34,716 bases of DNA from positions 15,545-50,260 of the forward strand of contig PCCI01000018.1 in assembly GCA_002731655.1 (NCBI GenBank). Reading direction: 5' to 3'. This DNA is from Methanobacteriota archaeon. GTDB taxonomy: Archaea > Thermoplasmatota > Poseidoniia > MGIII > CG-Epi1. This document shows, in pieces, positions 15,613-23,737 of the stretch. The position numbers and the translations under genes were made by a program. Under the pieces are notes generated by a model. The model had not been told where the DNA came from. It searched no databases and worked only from the letters and a program-made list of their open reading frames with translations. How positions within the stretch are numbered: position 1 is the first letter of the stretch; each line of letters opens with the position of its first letter.

Positions 15613-16826
15613 CAGAGTATCCGGGAGCCGGCCGCCCAGCTGCCCGAGACGACGCGTCCGGGGCCGACAATCGTCCCTTCGCCCAGGACGGTGCCGACAT
15701 TGAGCGAAGCGTTGATGCCGGTCTTGACGTCGTCGCCCAGAATGACGCCCAGCTTGCGCAGCCCGCTGTCAACCCGCTCGCCGCGGATGATGGCGTAGAC
15801 GTTGGCGCCGTCGTGGCGCAGGTTGGCAACCTTGGTCCCCGAACCAAGGTTGCAGTCGCGCCCCAGGATGGAATCGCCGACGTAATTGTGGTGCGGCGCC
15901 TTGGCCCCGTCCATCAGAATTGAATTCTTCACTTCCGAAGCACCGCCTACTTTCACCCCGGCGCCCAGCATGGTCGCACCGCGGATGCAGGCGTTCGGCC
16001 CGACGGTCGCACCGGGGCCGACCCATACCGGGCCTTCGATGCGGCTGCCCGCCTTGATTATCGCCCCGGCGGCGACGTGCACCGCTCCCTCCAGCACCAC
16101 ACCCTCTTCGACGGTTCCCTCGATGGATGGCTCCATCCGCGTGAGCAGCAGCGCGTTCGCCGTCAGCAGGTCCCACGGCCGCCCTAGGTCGAGCCAGTCG
16201 CCCTCAACGTCGACGACCGCGACCTGCTTTGCAATCGCCTCCAGCGCAGTCGTCAGCTCGAATTCGCCGCGCGGCGACCGCTCCAGCCTCTCTAGCGCCT
16301 CGAAAATGGAAGGCGCGAAGCGATAGATGCCGGCGTTAATTTTGCCCAGTCCTTCAGCGCCTTTCTCGATGATGCTCGCCAGTTTTCCCTCGCGCGCCTT
16401 TACCAGTCCGTATCTGCTGCAGTCTGCGACCTGCGCGACCGCCATGGCGTGCACGGATTTTGCGCTGGCGAGCGCCCGCAGCGTTTCGGTCGTGACGAGC
16501 GTGTCACCATTCAGGCAGAAGAAATTGCCATCCAGCTTCCCGGCCGCCTGCGCCACCGCATGGCCGGTGCCGAGCTGCTCTTCCTGCACCAGGAAATCCA
16601 GCTCGAGCCCGAAGCGCTGGCCGTCGCCGAGCGCCTCGTGCACCTCGCGCATGCGGTAGCCCACCAGCACCGCCACGTGCGTTACGCCAGCCTCGGCCAG
16701 CGCGCGCAGCTGGTGCTCCAGAAACGGTGCGCCGCCGGCCGGCAGCAGCGGCTTCGGCAGCCGCGCCGTCAGCGGACGCATGCGGGTGCCCTTGCCAGCG
16801 GCGAGAATCAGCGCCTGCTCAGCCAA
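15612..16826 (-). CDS. GlmU-like bifunctional sugar-1-P nucleotidylyltransferase/acyltransferase
   Basis: A 404-residue two-domain protein. Residues 1 to about 230 form a nucleotidyltransferase with ILAAGKGTRMRPLT, the KPLLPAGGAPFLEHQL lysine motif, FFCLNGDTLV and GKINAGIYRF. Residues about 245-404 form a left-handed beta-helix (hexapeptide pattern VLEGAVHVAAGAIIKAGSRI and ASLNVGTVLGEGTIVGPG). This matches archaeal GlmU/ST0452-type enzymes, which make UDP-GlcNAc (or dTDP/UDP-glucose) and may acetylate the amino sugar first. The ATG at 16826 is the only sensible start and overlaps the gatE 3' end by eight bases; the glycosyltransferase follows with a one-base overlap. Thus donor synthesis and use are likely co-translated. 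The exact sugar specificity is uncertain, so I give no gene symbol. Confidence 0.88.
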   Translation of the reverse strand: MAEQALILAAGKGTRMRPLTARLPKPLLPAGGAPFLEHQLRALAEAGVTHVAVLVGYRMREVHEALGDGQRFGLELDFLVQEEQLGTGHAVAQAAGKLDGNFFCLNGDTLVTTETLRALASAKSVHAMAVAQVADCSRYGLVKAREGKLASIIEKGAEGLGKINAGIYRFAPSIFEALERLERSPRGEFELTTALEAIAKQVAVVDVEGDWLDLGRPWDLLTANALLLTRMEPSIEGTVEEGVVLEGAVHVAAGAIIKAGSRIEGPVWVGPGATVGPNACIRGATMLGAGVKVGGASEVKNSILMDGAKAPHHNYVGDSILGRDCNLGSGTKVANLRHDGANVYAIIRGERVDSGLRKLGVILGDDVKTGINASLNVGTVLGEGTIVGPGRVVSGSWAAGSRIL

Positions 16827-18540
16827 GGAATTCCCCCAGTTTCACCCGTAGCCGCTCGCTCACCAGCGCACCGTCGACCCGGCCGCGGAATTCGCCCATC
16901 ACGGTTCCCATCAGTGGCCCCACCGCCTCCATCCCACGCTGCTGCACAAAGTCCTTGCGCTCTGCGAGCAACTGCTCGATGAACGCGTCCAGCTCGCCCG
17001 CACCGCTCGCTGCCTGCTCCGGCAGCGCTTCACCGCGCGCCAGCGCCGCCAGTGCGTCCTCGACGCCTTCCTTCGCTAGCTTGCCGTCGGCGACCGCCGC
17101 GAGCAATTCCCCGAGCACCGCTTCGGACGGTGCCGGTAGCCTCGCTTTCCGCAGCTCGGGCAACTGGTGCAGCAGCAGTCGCGCGACCGTCTTCGGCGGA
17201 CCGCCCGCCGCAACGAGTGCGTGGAAGCGTGCGTCAAGTCTGGCGCGCACTAGCTGCCCGGCTTGCTGCGCCCCCAGCGGCAGAACCGCGATGCGCTCCG
17301 CGAGCGTCGGCGGCAGCTCGACTGCGTTCCCGGCCAGTCGCAGCGGCGAAATATCGGTCTCGGGATACATGCGTGCCGCGCCCGGCATGGGGCGCAGGTA
17401 GCGGCTGCCGCCCTCGGCCAGCACGCGCCGCACTTCGTGCGGCACGCCGCCCTGCCGCGCGCGGTTGCAGGCGCGCGCCAGCGCCGCTTTGGCAAGCGTT
17501 TTTTTCTCGAAGACCAGTATAAAAGCGTCCACTTTCCTGCAATCGAGCTCGGTGGCGATTACCGCCGCCTCTTCCGCTGAGACGCCGTGCGCCGGCAGTT
17601 CGTCGCTCTGTAGCAGCCCCGCCACGCCGGCGCGGCGCGCGTGGTCGGCCAGCTCGCGCCCCAGCCGCGGGTGGTCTGCTGGGGATTCGGGCGAGCCGAG
17701 CAGACTAGCCCAGCCCGGCAGCCGGCAGCCCCACGCCTCGCGCGATTTCTTCAGCAGCGCCGTAATTTCTATGGCGGGGCCGGGCTCGCACGCTTCGACG
17801 GTGGCGAGTATTGCCTGCCGCTCCATCTCACGCTCGACGACTTGCGGCATTGTTCCGAGGTCCTGGAAGCCTTTCAGCTCGACCCGCACGCCCTGGGGAA
17901 TCGAGACGTTCAAATCCTGTCTTATGGTCCCAAGCCCGCGCCGGACGCGGCAGGCGCGCAGCAGCAGCCCCATCGTGCGCGCCGCCGCCTGCACCGCCTC
18001 GGGCGAGTGGAGCTGCGGCGCAGTCGAAATCTCGAGCAGTGGCACCCCCAGTCGGTCGAGCAGGAACTCGTCCTCGCCTTCACCGCGCCGGCAGGAATCC
18101 TCCTCAAGGCAGAGCTGTTCGATGTCGACGCTGCCGCCGTCGTAGTCGAGCCGGCCGCCAGTGGCGACCAGTGCGGTGCGCTGGAAGCCGGTGGTATTGG
18201 AGCCGTCGACGACCACCTTGCGCATGAAATGTATCTCCTCGAGCGGCTGCGCACCGAGCAGTCCGGCGACCTGCAGTGCGACCTCGACCGCCTCCGGGTT
18301 GGGGCCGCGCGGCGGCTCCTCGTCCGCCTCGACTAGACAGTTGCCGTCGCCCTGGTGGTAGCCGAAATCGCGCACGTTTTCGGCCGCGGCGGCCGCGTCG
18401 ACCTGCCCCATCTCGCTGGCGGTCGCGTGCAGCCTCCGGCTGAAGCCGGGGTCGGGGCTGCCGTCGGCGGCGGGGCAGCTGCAGAAGAGCTTGCCGCAGT
18501 CGAGCTGCTGGTGCACCTCGAGCCCGGCGGTGAGTGTCAC
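16819..18540 (-). CDS. gatE: Glutamyl-tRNA(Gln) amidotransferase subunit E
   Basis: GatE works with GatD to turn Glu-tRNA(Gln) into Gln-tRNA(Gln) in archaea; GatE carries the kinase-like active site and the tRNA-binding tail. The 573 residues show the archaeal GatB/E signature: GLEVHQQLDCGKLFCSCP, a Cys-containing metal-site region (FCSCP and LCLEEDSCR), GFQRTALVATGG, DRLGVPLLEISTAP, IRQDLNVSIPQGVRVELKG, and RMYPETDISPL before the YqeY-like C-terminal helical region ending in MEAVGPLMGTVMGEFRG. The GTG start overlaps the upstream stop (GTGA), and a TTTAAA box 23 bases ahead may add an internal promoter. GatD is not in the window, so the two subunits are unlinked here. The length fits an archaeal GatE without large deletions. 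Confidence 0.93.
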   Translation of the reverse strand: MTLTAGLEVHQQLDCGKLFCSCPAADGSPDPGFSRRLHATASEMGQVDAAAAAENVRDFGYHQGDGNCLVEADEEPPRGPNPEAVEVALQVAGLLGAQPLEEIHFMRKVVVDGSNTTGFQRTALVATGGRLDYDGGSVDIEQLCLEEDSCRRGEGEDEFLLDRLGVPLLEISTAPQLHSPEAVQAAARTMGLLLRACRVRRGLGTIRQDLNVSIPQGVRVELKGFQDLGTMPQVVEREMERQAILATVEACEPGPAIEITALLKKSREAWGCRLPGWASLLGSPESPADHPRLGRELADHARRAGVAGLLQSDELPAHGVSAEEAAVIATELDCRKVDAFILVFEKKTLAKAALARACNRARQGGVPHEVRRVLAEGGSRYLRPMPGAARMYPETDISPLRLAGNAVELPPTLAERIAVLPLGAQQAGQLVRARLDARFHALVAAGGPPKTVARLLLHQLPELRKARLPAPSEAVLGELLAAVADGKLAKEGVEDALAALARGEALPEQAASGAGELDAFIEQLLAERKDFVQQRGMEAVGPLMGTVMGEFRGRVDGALVSERLRVKLGEFLG

Positions 18541-19481
18541 GGTGGCGGATGCTCGCCCGTTTTAAAGGAAAAGGCGTGCTTCTGTCGCTGCAAAAGGATA
18601 AGGGCAATCAACCCCAGGATTGGCCCCACCAGCAGGAATCCGAGCGCCAGCGCGCTGAAGAGCGCCCCGACTTGCGCTGCCAGGAACGAAGTGCGCTGCC
18701 ACGCGGCCCATGCGCCGCCGAGCCCGATGAGCGAGAAGGCGAGTATCAGGAACGGGCACCAAGCAAGCATTCCCTGCAGTAAGGCCTGTTCCGCCTGTTC
18801 CTGCTTGACTGGCGCCCCTTCGCCCTCTAGAAGTATAAACTTGAACAGGTTGGCGCCCTCCGTGGGAGCCATGTCGAGGTCTTGCACATAGACCAAGACC
18901 AACATGGTTCCATTACGGTGGCCCGGTGCGGTAACCTCGAACGTGCGCATGCCGCTGCTCACGGTGGTTGTGTAAGCCCCCGGTTCGCTCGCCGTCAGGT
19001 TGGCGGCTGCGCCGTCGACCAGCAGTGTCACATTGGCCAGCGGTCCGGTGGTGTTGGCGACCTCGACAGTAATCCCGACCTGCTGTTCACCCTCATTCAC
19101 CTCCGGTATGATGTGAACAAACCAGGCGTTTGTCAGTCCGGTGAGCGACGCCGCCAGGATCAGCAGTGCAATTGCGAGCGTTCCGCCCGCCTTCGACTGC
19201 TCGCGCAGCGGCGACCCGCGGTAGCGCGGGTAATCGTCCGGCACAGTTGCGGCCGCGGCTGGCGACTCGCCAGCCGCGCCCGGTCGCTGGGCAGGGGGCC
19301 GGCGCGTCCCGGCTGGTGCCGGGGGACCGGCGGGGACGACCTTCACCGCGTCGCCATCCGGCAGGAACTCGAGTTCGCTGCGGCATTCGCGGCAGATGCT
19401 GGTCGCGCTGGCATCACCGTCGGGTAGCAGGATTGACTGCTCACCCTGGCAGACCGGGCATTCGAAGGCATGGCGGCGCAT
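18537..19481 (-). CDS. Zinc-ribbon membrane protein with extracytoplasmic beta domain
   Basis: A 314-residue protein I do not recognise as a named family. Residues 1-40 form a zinc ribbon (FECPVCQGEQ ... SICRECRSEL). A Pro/Ala-rich linker leads to one transmembrane helix near residue 105 (LAIALLILAASLTGL). Residues about 125-205 look like a carboxypeptidase-regulatory/PEGA-type beta domain (ITVEVANTTGPLANVTLLVDG, GMRTFEVTAPGH), probably outside the cell. Two or three more helices follow (AWCPFLILAFSLIGLGGAW, LFSALALGFLLVGPILGLIALILL). It lies immediately after the SecB-like gene with no spacer and overlaps gatE by four bases (GTGA). A sensor or envelope-assembly role is possible but not shown. 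Confidence 0.75.
   Translation of the reverse strand: MRRHAFECPVCQGEQSILLPDGDASATSICRECRSELEFLPDGDAVKVVPAGPPAPAGTRRPPAQRPGAAGESPAAAATVPDDYPRYRGSPLREQSKAGGTLAIALLILAASLTGLTNAWFVHIIPEVNEGEQQVGITVEVANTTGPLANVTLLVDGAAANLTASEPGAYTTTVSSGMRTFEVTAPGHRNGTMLVLVYVQDLDMAPTEGANLFKFILLEGEGAPVKQEQAEQALLQGMLAWCPFLILAFSLIGLGGAWAAWQRTSFLAAQVGALFSALALGFLLVGPILGLIALILLQRQKHAFSFKTGEHPPP
18561..18566 (-). promoter_or_regulatory. Possible internal TATA box for gatE
   Basis: TTTAAA on the minus strand, about 23 bases ahead of GTG 18540 and inside the 3' end of the upstream gene, where it codes part of its C-terminal tail. It would allow gatE to be transcribed separately. Confidence 0.4.
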
Positions 19482-19928
19482 CTACGCCACTTCGGGGCCG
19501 GCGGTACTTCCGCTGGTTTTGCCCTTGCCTTTCTGGAATTTGACTTGCGGCACTTCGACCTTTACCGGTGGCGGCAGGCCTAGCTTGCGCGCCAGCACGA
19601 AAACTTCGAACGACCCCTGCGACAGGACCGCGTTGTGCACCTCCTCGGCGGCGCCGTCTGGCATTTTGTGGTCGCGCTCCCAGAGCTTCTGCACTTCTTT
19701 CGCGGTTCCGCCGTCGCCGCTGGCGTAGGTGACTTCGCCGTCGAGCTGGACCATTCCCAGCCCGCCGTAGTTTACGGTGTAGCGATATTCGACCGTCGCG
19801 CGTTCCTTGCCGGTGTCACGAATCGAGAGCACGGTAGTGTTGTGGTCAATGCGCACCTGCTGCGGCCGCCCGCTGCGGCGATGGCGCCTTGCCTCGATGC
19901 CGGTGATGCGGAAGCCGCTGACGCCCAT
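19482..19928 (-). CDS. Conserved archaeal hypothetical, SecB-like fold (MJ0357-like)
   Basis: A 148-residue protein. The pattern FRITGIEARRHRR ... VRIDHNTTVLSI ... EYRYTVNYGGLGMVQLDGEVTY, then a short helix (VQKLWERD), HNAVLSQGSFEVFVLARKLGLPPPV and a charged Gly/Lys tail, recalls archaeal proteins described as SecB-like. These have a four-stranded sheet and the C-terminal LPPP motif. If correct, it would bind unfolded proteins before export; the match is from memory of the pattern and is not strong. ATG 19928 lies about 23 bases after an ATTAAA box, so it heads a five-gene operon with a leaderless start. Its stop touches the start of the zinc-ribbon gene with no gap. Confidence 0.65.
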   Translation of the reverse strand: MGVSGFRITGIEARRHRRSGRPQQVRIDHNTTVLSIRDTGKERATVEYRYTVNYGGLGMVQLDGEVTYASGDGGTAKEVQKLWERDHKMPDGAAEEVHNAVLSQGSFEVFVLARKLGLPPPVKVEVPQVKFQKGKGKTSGSTAGPEVA

Positions 19929-19948
19929 GCGGCCGCCACCCGCGCCGG

Positions 19949-19954
19949 TTTAAT
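19949..19954 (-). promoter_or_regulatory. TATA-like box of the five-gene operon
   Basis: ATTAAA on the minus strand, about 23 bases ahead of ATG 19928. No other promoter-like box is seen before gatE, so this probably drives the whole 19928-14491 operon. Confidence 0.5.
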
Positions 19955-19976
19955 CACCTTTGCGCCGGCGCCCACC

Positions 19977-19986
19977 TTTTTTTTAA
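19977..19986 (+). promoter_or_regulatory. TATA-like box for the lipoprotein-like gene
   Basis: A run of eight T followed by AA, centred about 24 bases before ATG 20007; divergent from the operon promoter 25 bases away. Confidence 0.5.
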
Positions 19987-20006
19987 GCCATGCCCGTGCG
20001 CCGCGC

Positions 20007-20435
20007 ATGGACCCCCGCCTCGTGGCGGTTAGCCTGCTGCTGCTGGCCGCGACGCCGAGCTGCCAGGAGCCAAACCCTGCGCGCACCGTCGTCAGCCTAC
20101 AACTCGACTGGGATGGTGAGCAGGCATGGGTCTACATCTATACGACGCCACGGGTGCGGATGGACAACCTGACTATCGCCTTCGGGAACGATATGCTGCG
20201 CGAGCCTGGGGTCTATACGCTCCAGCGTGCGACCGACGCTGTCGAGTTCAGCCTGACGGTCGAGGCGGAGCTCTTGGGCGTCTTCTGGGGCTTCAGCGGT
20301 AACATCATACTCGAGGATCAGGGGCTTGAGGAACCGGAGTATCACGCGCTGGTCGAAATCCCGGTTGAGGACTCCGAACCACGCGAAGAGGACTGGGGGC
20401 TGCCACGCAGCCGCCCGCTGGAGCGACTGCCATGA
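20007..20435 (+). CDS. Putative lipoprotein, unknown function
   Basis: A 142-residue protein with a short hydrophobic signal (LVAVSLLLLAATPSC), where the Cys near residue 19 could be a lipobox cysteine. Archaeal lipoproteins are anchored on the outer face of the membrane by this residue. The mature part is acidic and beta-rich with several Trp/Tyr (VVSLQLDWDGEQAWVYIYTT), with no domain I can name. The ATG at 20007 lies 24 bases after a T-rich TATA box; the frame continues upstream to 19635 but that part is antisense to the SecB-like gene and not protein-like. Its stop overlaps the next start by four bases (ATGA), so it is co-translated with the two-TM protein, and the pair may form a membrane complex. 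Confidence 0.7.
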   Translation: MDPRLVAVSLLLLAATPSCQEPNPARTVVSLQLDWDGEQAWVYIYTTPRVRMDNLTIAFGNDMLREPGVYTLQRATDAVEFSLTVEAELLGVFWGFSGNIILEDQGLEEPEYHALVEIPVEDSEPREEDWGLPRSRPLERLP

Positions 20436-20773
20436 ACCTGCTGCGCGCGCCGCTCAGCTTCCAGCTCACGATTGCCGCCGTGGTTTCCTTCCTGATTTAT
20501 CTGGTGCTGTTCCAGCTCGGTTTCATCAATTACTCAGTCGGTTGGCTACTCACGTTTTACACCTTCGAGGTGTTCACTGTCGCACTCTTTGCGGTGCTGG
20601 GCGGGGTGCTCCTGGGGATGTTCATCGCCACGCGCGCGCTCTCGAGCCAGGGTTTCACACCGTTCGAGGTTTCGATGCTCAAACTACGCGATGATGTGCA
20701 CAACCTGCATGAGGAGGTCCGCCTGCTACGCACGCCGGAACAGGCGGAACCTGAAGAGGAATCTTCGGAGTAA
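20432..20773 (+). CDS. Two-TM protein with cytoplasmic coiled coil
   Basis: A 113-residue protein. Two transmembrane helices are evident, roughly residues 11-32 (FQLTIAAVVSFLIYLVLFQL) and 42-68 (FTVALFAVLGGVLLGMFIAT). They are followed by a charged helix likely to be a coiled coil (LKLRDDVHNLHEEVRLLR) and an acidic tail (EQAEPEEESSE). Both ends are probably cytoplasmic. I do not recognise the family. The ATG overlaps the preceding gene's stop (ATGA). The next gene has its own strong TATA box right after this stop. Confidence 0.72.
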   Translation: MNLLRAPLSFQLTIAAVVSFLIYLVLFQLGFINYSVGWLLTFYTFEVFTVALFAVLGGVLLGMFIATRALSSQGFTPFEVSMLKLRDDVHNLHEEVRLLRTPEQAEPEEESSE

Positions 20774-20776
20774 CCG

Positions 20777-20787
20777 TTTTATAAAAA
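20777..20787 (+). promoter_or_regulatory. TATA box for the 976-aa surface protein
   Basis: TTTTATAAAAA centred about 25 bases before ATG 20807. It is the closest to a perfect archaeal TATA box in the window, fitting a highly expressed surface protein with a leaderless mRNA. Confidence 0.65.
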
Positions 20788-20806
20788 TCGCGGGGGGTGG
20801 CCGCGC

Positions 20807-23737
20807 ATGTCTCACGCGACTCTGTCTGGCGTCATCTTCATTCTGGCGCTGATGCTGCTCTCACCCCTGGCTGGCCTCAGCCTGCCCGGTTCCGACAGCG
20901 GACTGCACCCGGCCAGCAACCCGGACGCAGGCCGTGACCACGGTTCGTACAGCGTCGATATCTACCCGGCCGGCGAAATCGGCCCCGGCGATAACCAGCT
21001 GACGCGTAACCAGAGCCGCACTTTCGAGTTCACGGTCGAAAACACCGGTGGCGATGCAGATACCTATGAAATCACGGCGGTCTGGACCGACAATAACAAT
21101 CTGGGCTGGGAATGCGTAGCCGACGTAGATTCGGTTTCGCTCGCGGCTGGCGCGACCGCGTCGGTCGAGTTCACTTTCTCGACCCCGCGCGCCGGCGTTT
21201 ACGACGGCGCCGAGAAGCAGTTCAAGCTGAATGCCACTTCCACCAATGAAACCACGGTGAGCGACAGCGAGGATTTCAACATCCTTATTGACATGAGCCA
21301 TGCGGTCGACCTCACCATCCGCGGCGACGAATCCATGTCGGCTGAACGCGGCGATATGGTGCGTTTCCAGCTCGACCTGACCAATGTTGGCGACAATAGC
21401 GACAGCTACCGCGTCTCGCTGACCCACGTACCGTGGGACTGGGTCGCAGACTCAGACACGGTCAACATCAACAATGTTGCGGTCGACGAGCTTCGCAGTT
21501 TCTACGTCGATGTCGACGTTCCCGATTCGGCCGAGGAAGACGAGTATGCGCTCATTACCGTGCTAGTAACCTCCAAGGCGACCGGCTTCGACCATATTGA
21601 CGCCGTCCAACAGGTCAACACTACCGTTACCGACGGCCGCACCTACGGGCTGACGCTCACGATTGATACTGGCTCGCAGGAGACCATCCCCGGCAAGGCA
21701 GCCAGCTACTCGCTGACGCTACGCAACGACGGCAACGAGCCGGACAGCTTCGCGCTGGACGCGTCTGCCCTGCCGGCTGGCTGGAGTGGCTCGGTAAACC
21801 CCGATTCGGTCGCCGACCTCGAGCCGGACGCCACTGCTGATATTTCCTTTAGCGTCACGCCTCCTGTGGATGCTGAGGAAGACGACTGGGCGGCCGCTGA
21901 TGTCAGCGCGTGGTCGACCGGCCGCAACCACCACCGCGATTCGGCCGCGACCAATACTTCGGTTCGCATCCCAGTCCGCGGCGTCTCGCTGTCGAGCGAC
22001 GCGGCGGGCAAGGGCGGTACGCCCGGCACGACGGTCAGCTTCACACTTACGCTGGAGAACACCGGCAGCGACCCTGACAGTTACGACCTCTCGCTCACCA
22101 AGCCGCCCACTTGGGACATCTCGCTCTCACAGGTCACGGTCGAGGACCTGGCCGACGGCGGCAGCGCCACCATCACCCTCTCGGGAGTCATTCCCGGCTT
22201 CGCGCACGATACCGATTCGGCTGACGCGACCGTTACCGCCACTTCGCGCGGCAACAGTTCGGTCTCGCAGGCAATTATGGCGACTTTCTCGGTCGACACA
22301 GTCTACTCGATGTCGCTCTCGGTCGACGGCTGGCAGCGCACCGCCAACCCCGGCAACAGCACTACCTTCAGCTTCACTGTCACCAACCTCGGCAACGGTG
22401 TCGAGGACTTCACGATAGACCACACCACCCTGCCGGTGGGCTGGGACGTTAACGGCCTGCCGCACGCCGACCTCGCTGGCGTCAGTGCGTACGGCGGCAC
22501 CGCCTCCTTCCAAGCTACCCTGACTGTCCCAAATGACGAAACCCCGGGCTGGAACAATTTCACGGTCAGCGTCGCCGTCAAGGATAGTTCCTCTATCGAG
22601 CAGCTGCAGTCAATTGCCATCGAGGTCGAGAACTTCGCCGCAATGACTGTCGTGGTCGACCCTGCCGCCGCTAGCAGCGACCCGGGCGCGACTTCCAGCT
22701 ACACTTTCAGCATCACCAATACTGGCAACTCGGGCGACACCTTTGGCTTCTACATCGATGACTTGCCGCCCAGCTGGCAGGTGCAGTACCGGCTCCCGGA
22801 CGGAGGCGCCTACATCAGCCAGATTTCGGTCCCGGTTGGCGAGACGCGGTCGGTCGACATCTTCGTGACTACACTCGCTAGCGACAGTCCGGGCGAGCGC
22901 AGCCTCACCCTCACCGTGCGCTCGGGGCTGAACCAGCGCATCACCCGTGATTCAACGCTTACGCTGACGATTGCCGAGACGCACGGCCTCGAAGTTATGA
23001 CCGGCACCATGGCCAAGGATGGCGGCTCCAACGAGGCGATTCCGTTCTCCTTCACGGTCAGGAACAACGGCAACGCGCTAGACTACGTTTCGCTCCCCAT
23101 TCCGACTCCGCCGCTGAACTGGGAAGCGACGCTCTCGGACACTCAGTTTACCCTCAACCCCGGCGCGAGTAAGACGGTCTACCTGAACCTGCGCACCCCT
23201 GAAGGAGTGTGGGGTGGCAGCCACACCGTCATGGTCACCATCAATTCAGACGAGACCGGTGAGAAGCACACGCTGAATTTCACGGTCACGATTCCAGCCA
23301 GCCCCGGCCTGACGGTAACGCTGGTGCAGAAGAACGACGACGTCAAGGCGGGCGAGGATGGCAGCTTCACCTTCAACCTCTCCAACACCGGCAACACCTA
23401 CGAGCAGATTTCGCTGAAGGTGCAGGGCAAGTATTCCAGCTGGTTCAACCTCCCACAGGCGTCGGTTAACATGGCCCCGGGTGATACGCGCGAGATAACG
23501 GTCATCGCGAGCCCGCCCGGCAATACCCCCACTATGGATACCACCGCTAGCTTCAACGCCACGGTCAGCAGCAACGGTGTCTCGATTCTCAAGTCAATGA
23601 GCCTCAGTGTTGAGGGCGCCCCACCCCCACCGCCGACCGACAATGGTGATGAAGGCGGCTTCTCGATTCCGGGCCCTGGCCTGCTGGCCGCCTTCGGTGC
23701 AGCTGGCGCGGTCGCGCGGCTGCGCCAGCGCCGGTGA
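20807..23737 (+). CDS. 976-aa surface protein with eight NEW3/CARDB-like repeats and C-terminal sorting-like tag
   Basis: A signal peptide covers about residues 1-25 (FILALMLLSPLAGLS). The body holds about eight repeats of roughly 105 residues with the NEW3/APHP pattern 'FTVENTGGDADTYEI ... WEC ... GATASVEFTF'; later copies read TLRNDGNEPDSFAL, TLENTGSDPDSYDL, TVTNLGNGVEDFTI, SITNTGNSGDTFGF, TVRNNGNALDYVSL and NLSNTGNTYEQISL. Many N-x-S/T sites suggest N-glycosylation. The C terminus is a Pro-rich stretch, then GGFSIPGPG, a short hydrophobic segment and RLRQRR, the layout of archaeosortase-type tags. Such proteins form the surface layer or adhesive filaments. The stop overlaps the next start (GTGA). 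The role in this organism is inferred. Confidence 0.88.
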   Translation: MSHATLSGVIFILALMLLSPLAGLSLPGSDSGLHPASNPDAGRDHGSYSVDIYPAGEIGPGDNQLTRNQSRTFEFTVENTGGDADTYEITAVWTDNNNLGWECVADVDSVSLAAGATASVEFTFSTPRAGVYDGAEKQFKLNATSTNETTVSDSEDFNILIDMSHAVDLTIRGDESMSAERGDMVRFQLDLTNVGDNSDSYRVSLTHVPWDWVADSDTVNINNVAVDELRSFYVDVDVPDSAEEDEYALITVLVTSKATGFDHIDAVQQVNTTVTDGRTYGLTLTIDTGSQETIPGKAASYSLTLRNDGNEPDSFALDASALPAGWSGSVNPDSVADLEPDATADISFSVTPPVDAEEDDWAAADVSAWSTGRNHHRDSAATNTSVRIPVRGVSLSSDAAGKGGTPGTTVSFTLTLENTGSDPDSYDLSLTKPPTWDISLSQVTVEDLADGGSATITLSGVIPGFAHDTDSADATVTATSRGNSSVSQAIMATFSVDTVYSMSLSVDGWQRTANPGNSTTFSFTVTNLGNGVEDFTIDHTTLPVGWDVNGLPHADLAGVSAYGGTASFQATLTVPNDETPGWNNFTVSVAVKDSSSIEQLQSIAIEVENFAAMTVVVDPAAASSDPGATSSYTFSITNTGNSGDTFGFYIDDLPPSWQVQYRLPDGGAYISQISVPVGETRSVDIFVTTLASDSPGERSLTLTVRSGLNQRITRDSTLTLTIAETHGLEVMTGTMAKDGGSNEAIPFSFTVRNNGNALDYVSLPIPTPPLNWEATLSDTQFTLNPGASKTVYLNLRTPEGVWGGSHTVMVTINSDETGEKHTLNFTVTIPASPGLTVTLVQKNDDVKAGEDGSFTFNLSNTGNTYEQISLKVQGKYSSWFNLPQASVNMAPGDTREITVIASPPGNTPTMDTTASFNATVSSNGVSILKSMSLSVEGAPPPPPTDNGDEGGFSIPGPGLLAAFGAAGAVARLRQRR

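Noticed and set aside
16819-16826. Eight-base overlap between gatE and the GlmU-like gene as a frameshifted fusion
   Set aside because: Both proteins have complete, normal ends; the overlap is ordinary operon packing.
20837-23600. Direct DNA repeats in the surface-protein gene
   Set aside because: The repeats are protein-domain repeats with diverged DNA; they are not CRISPR or other nucleotide-level repeats.
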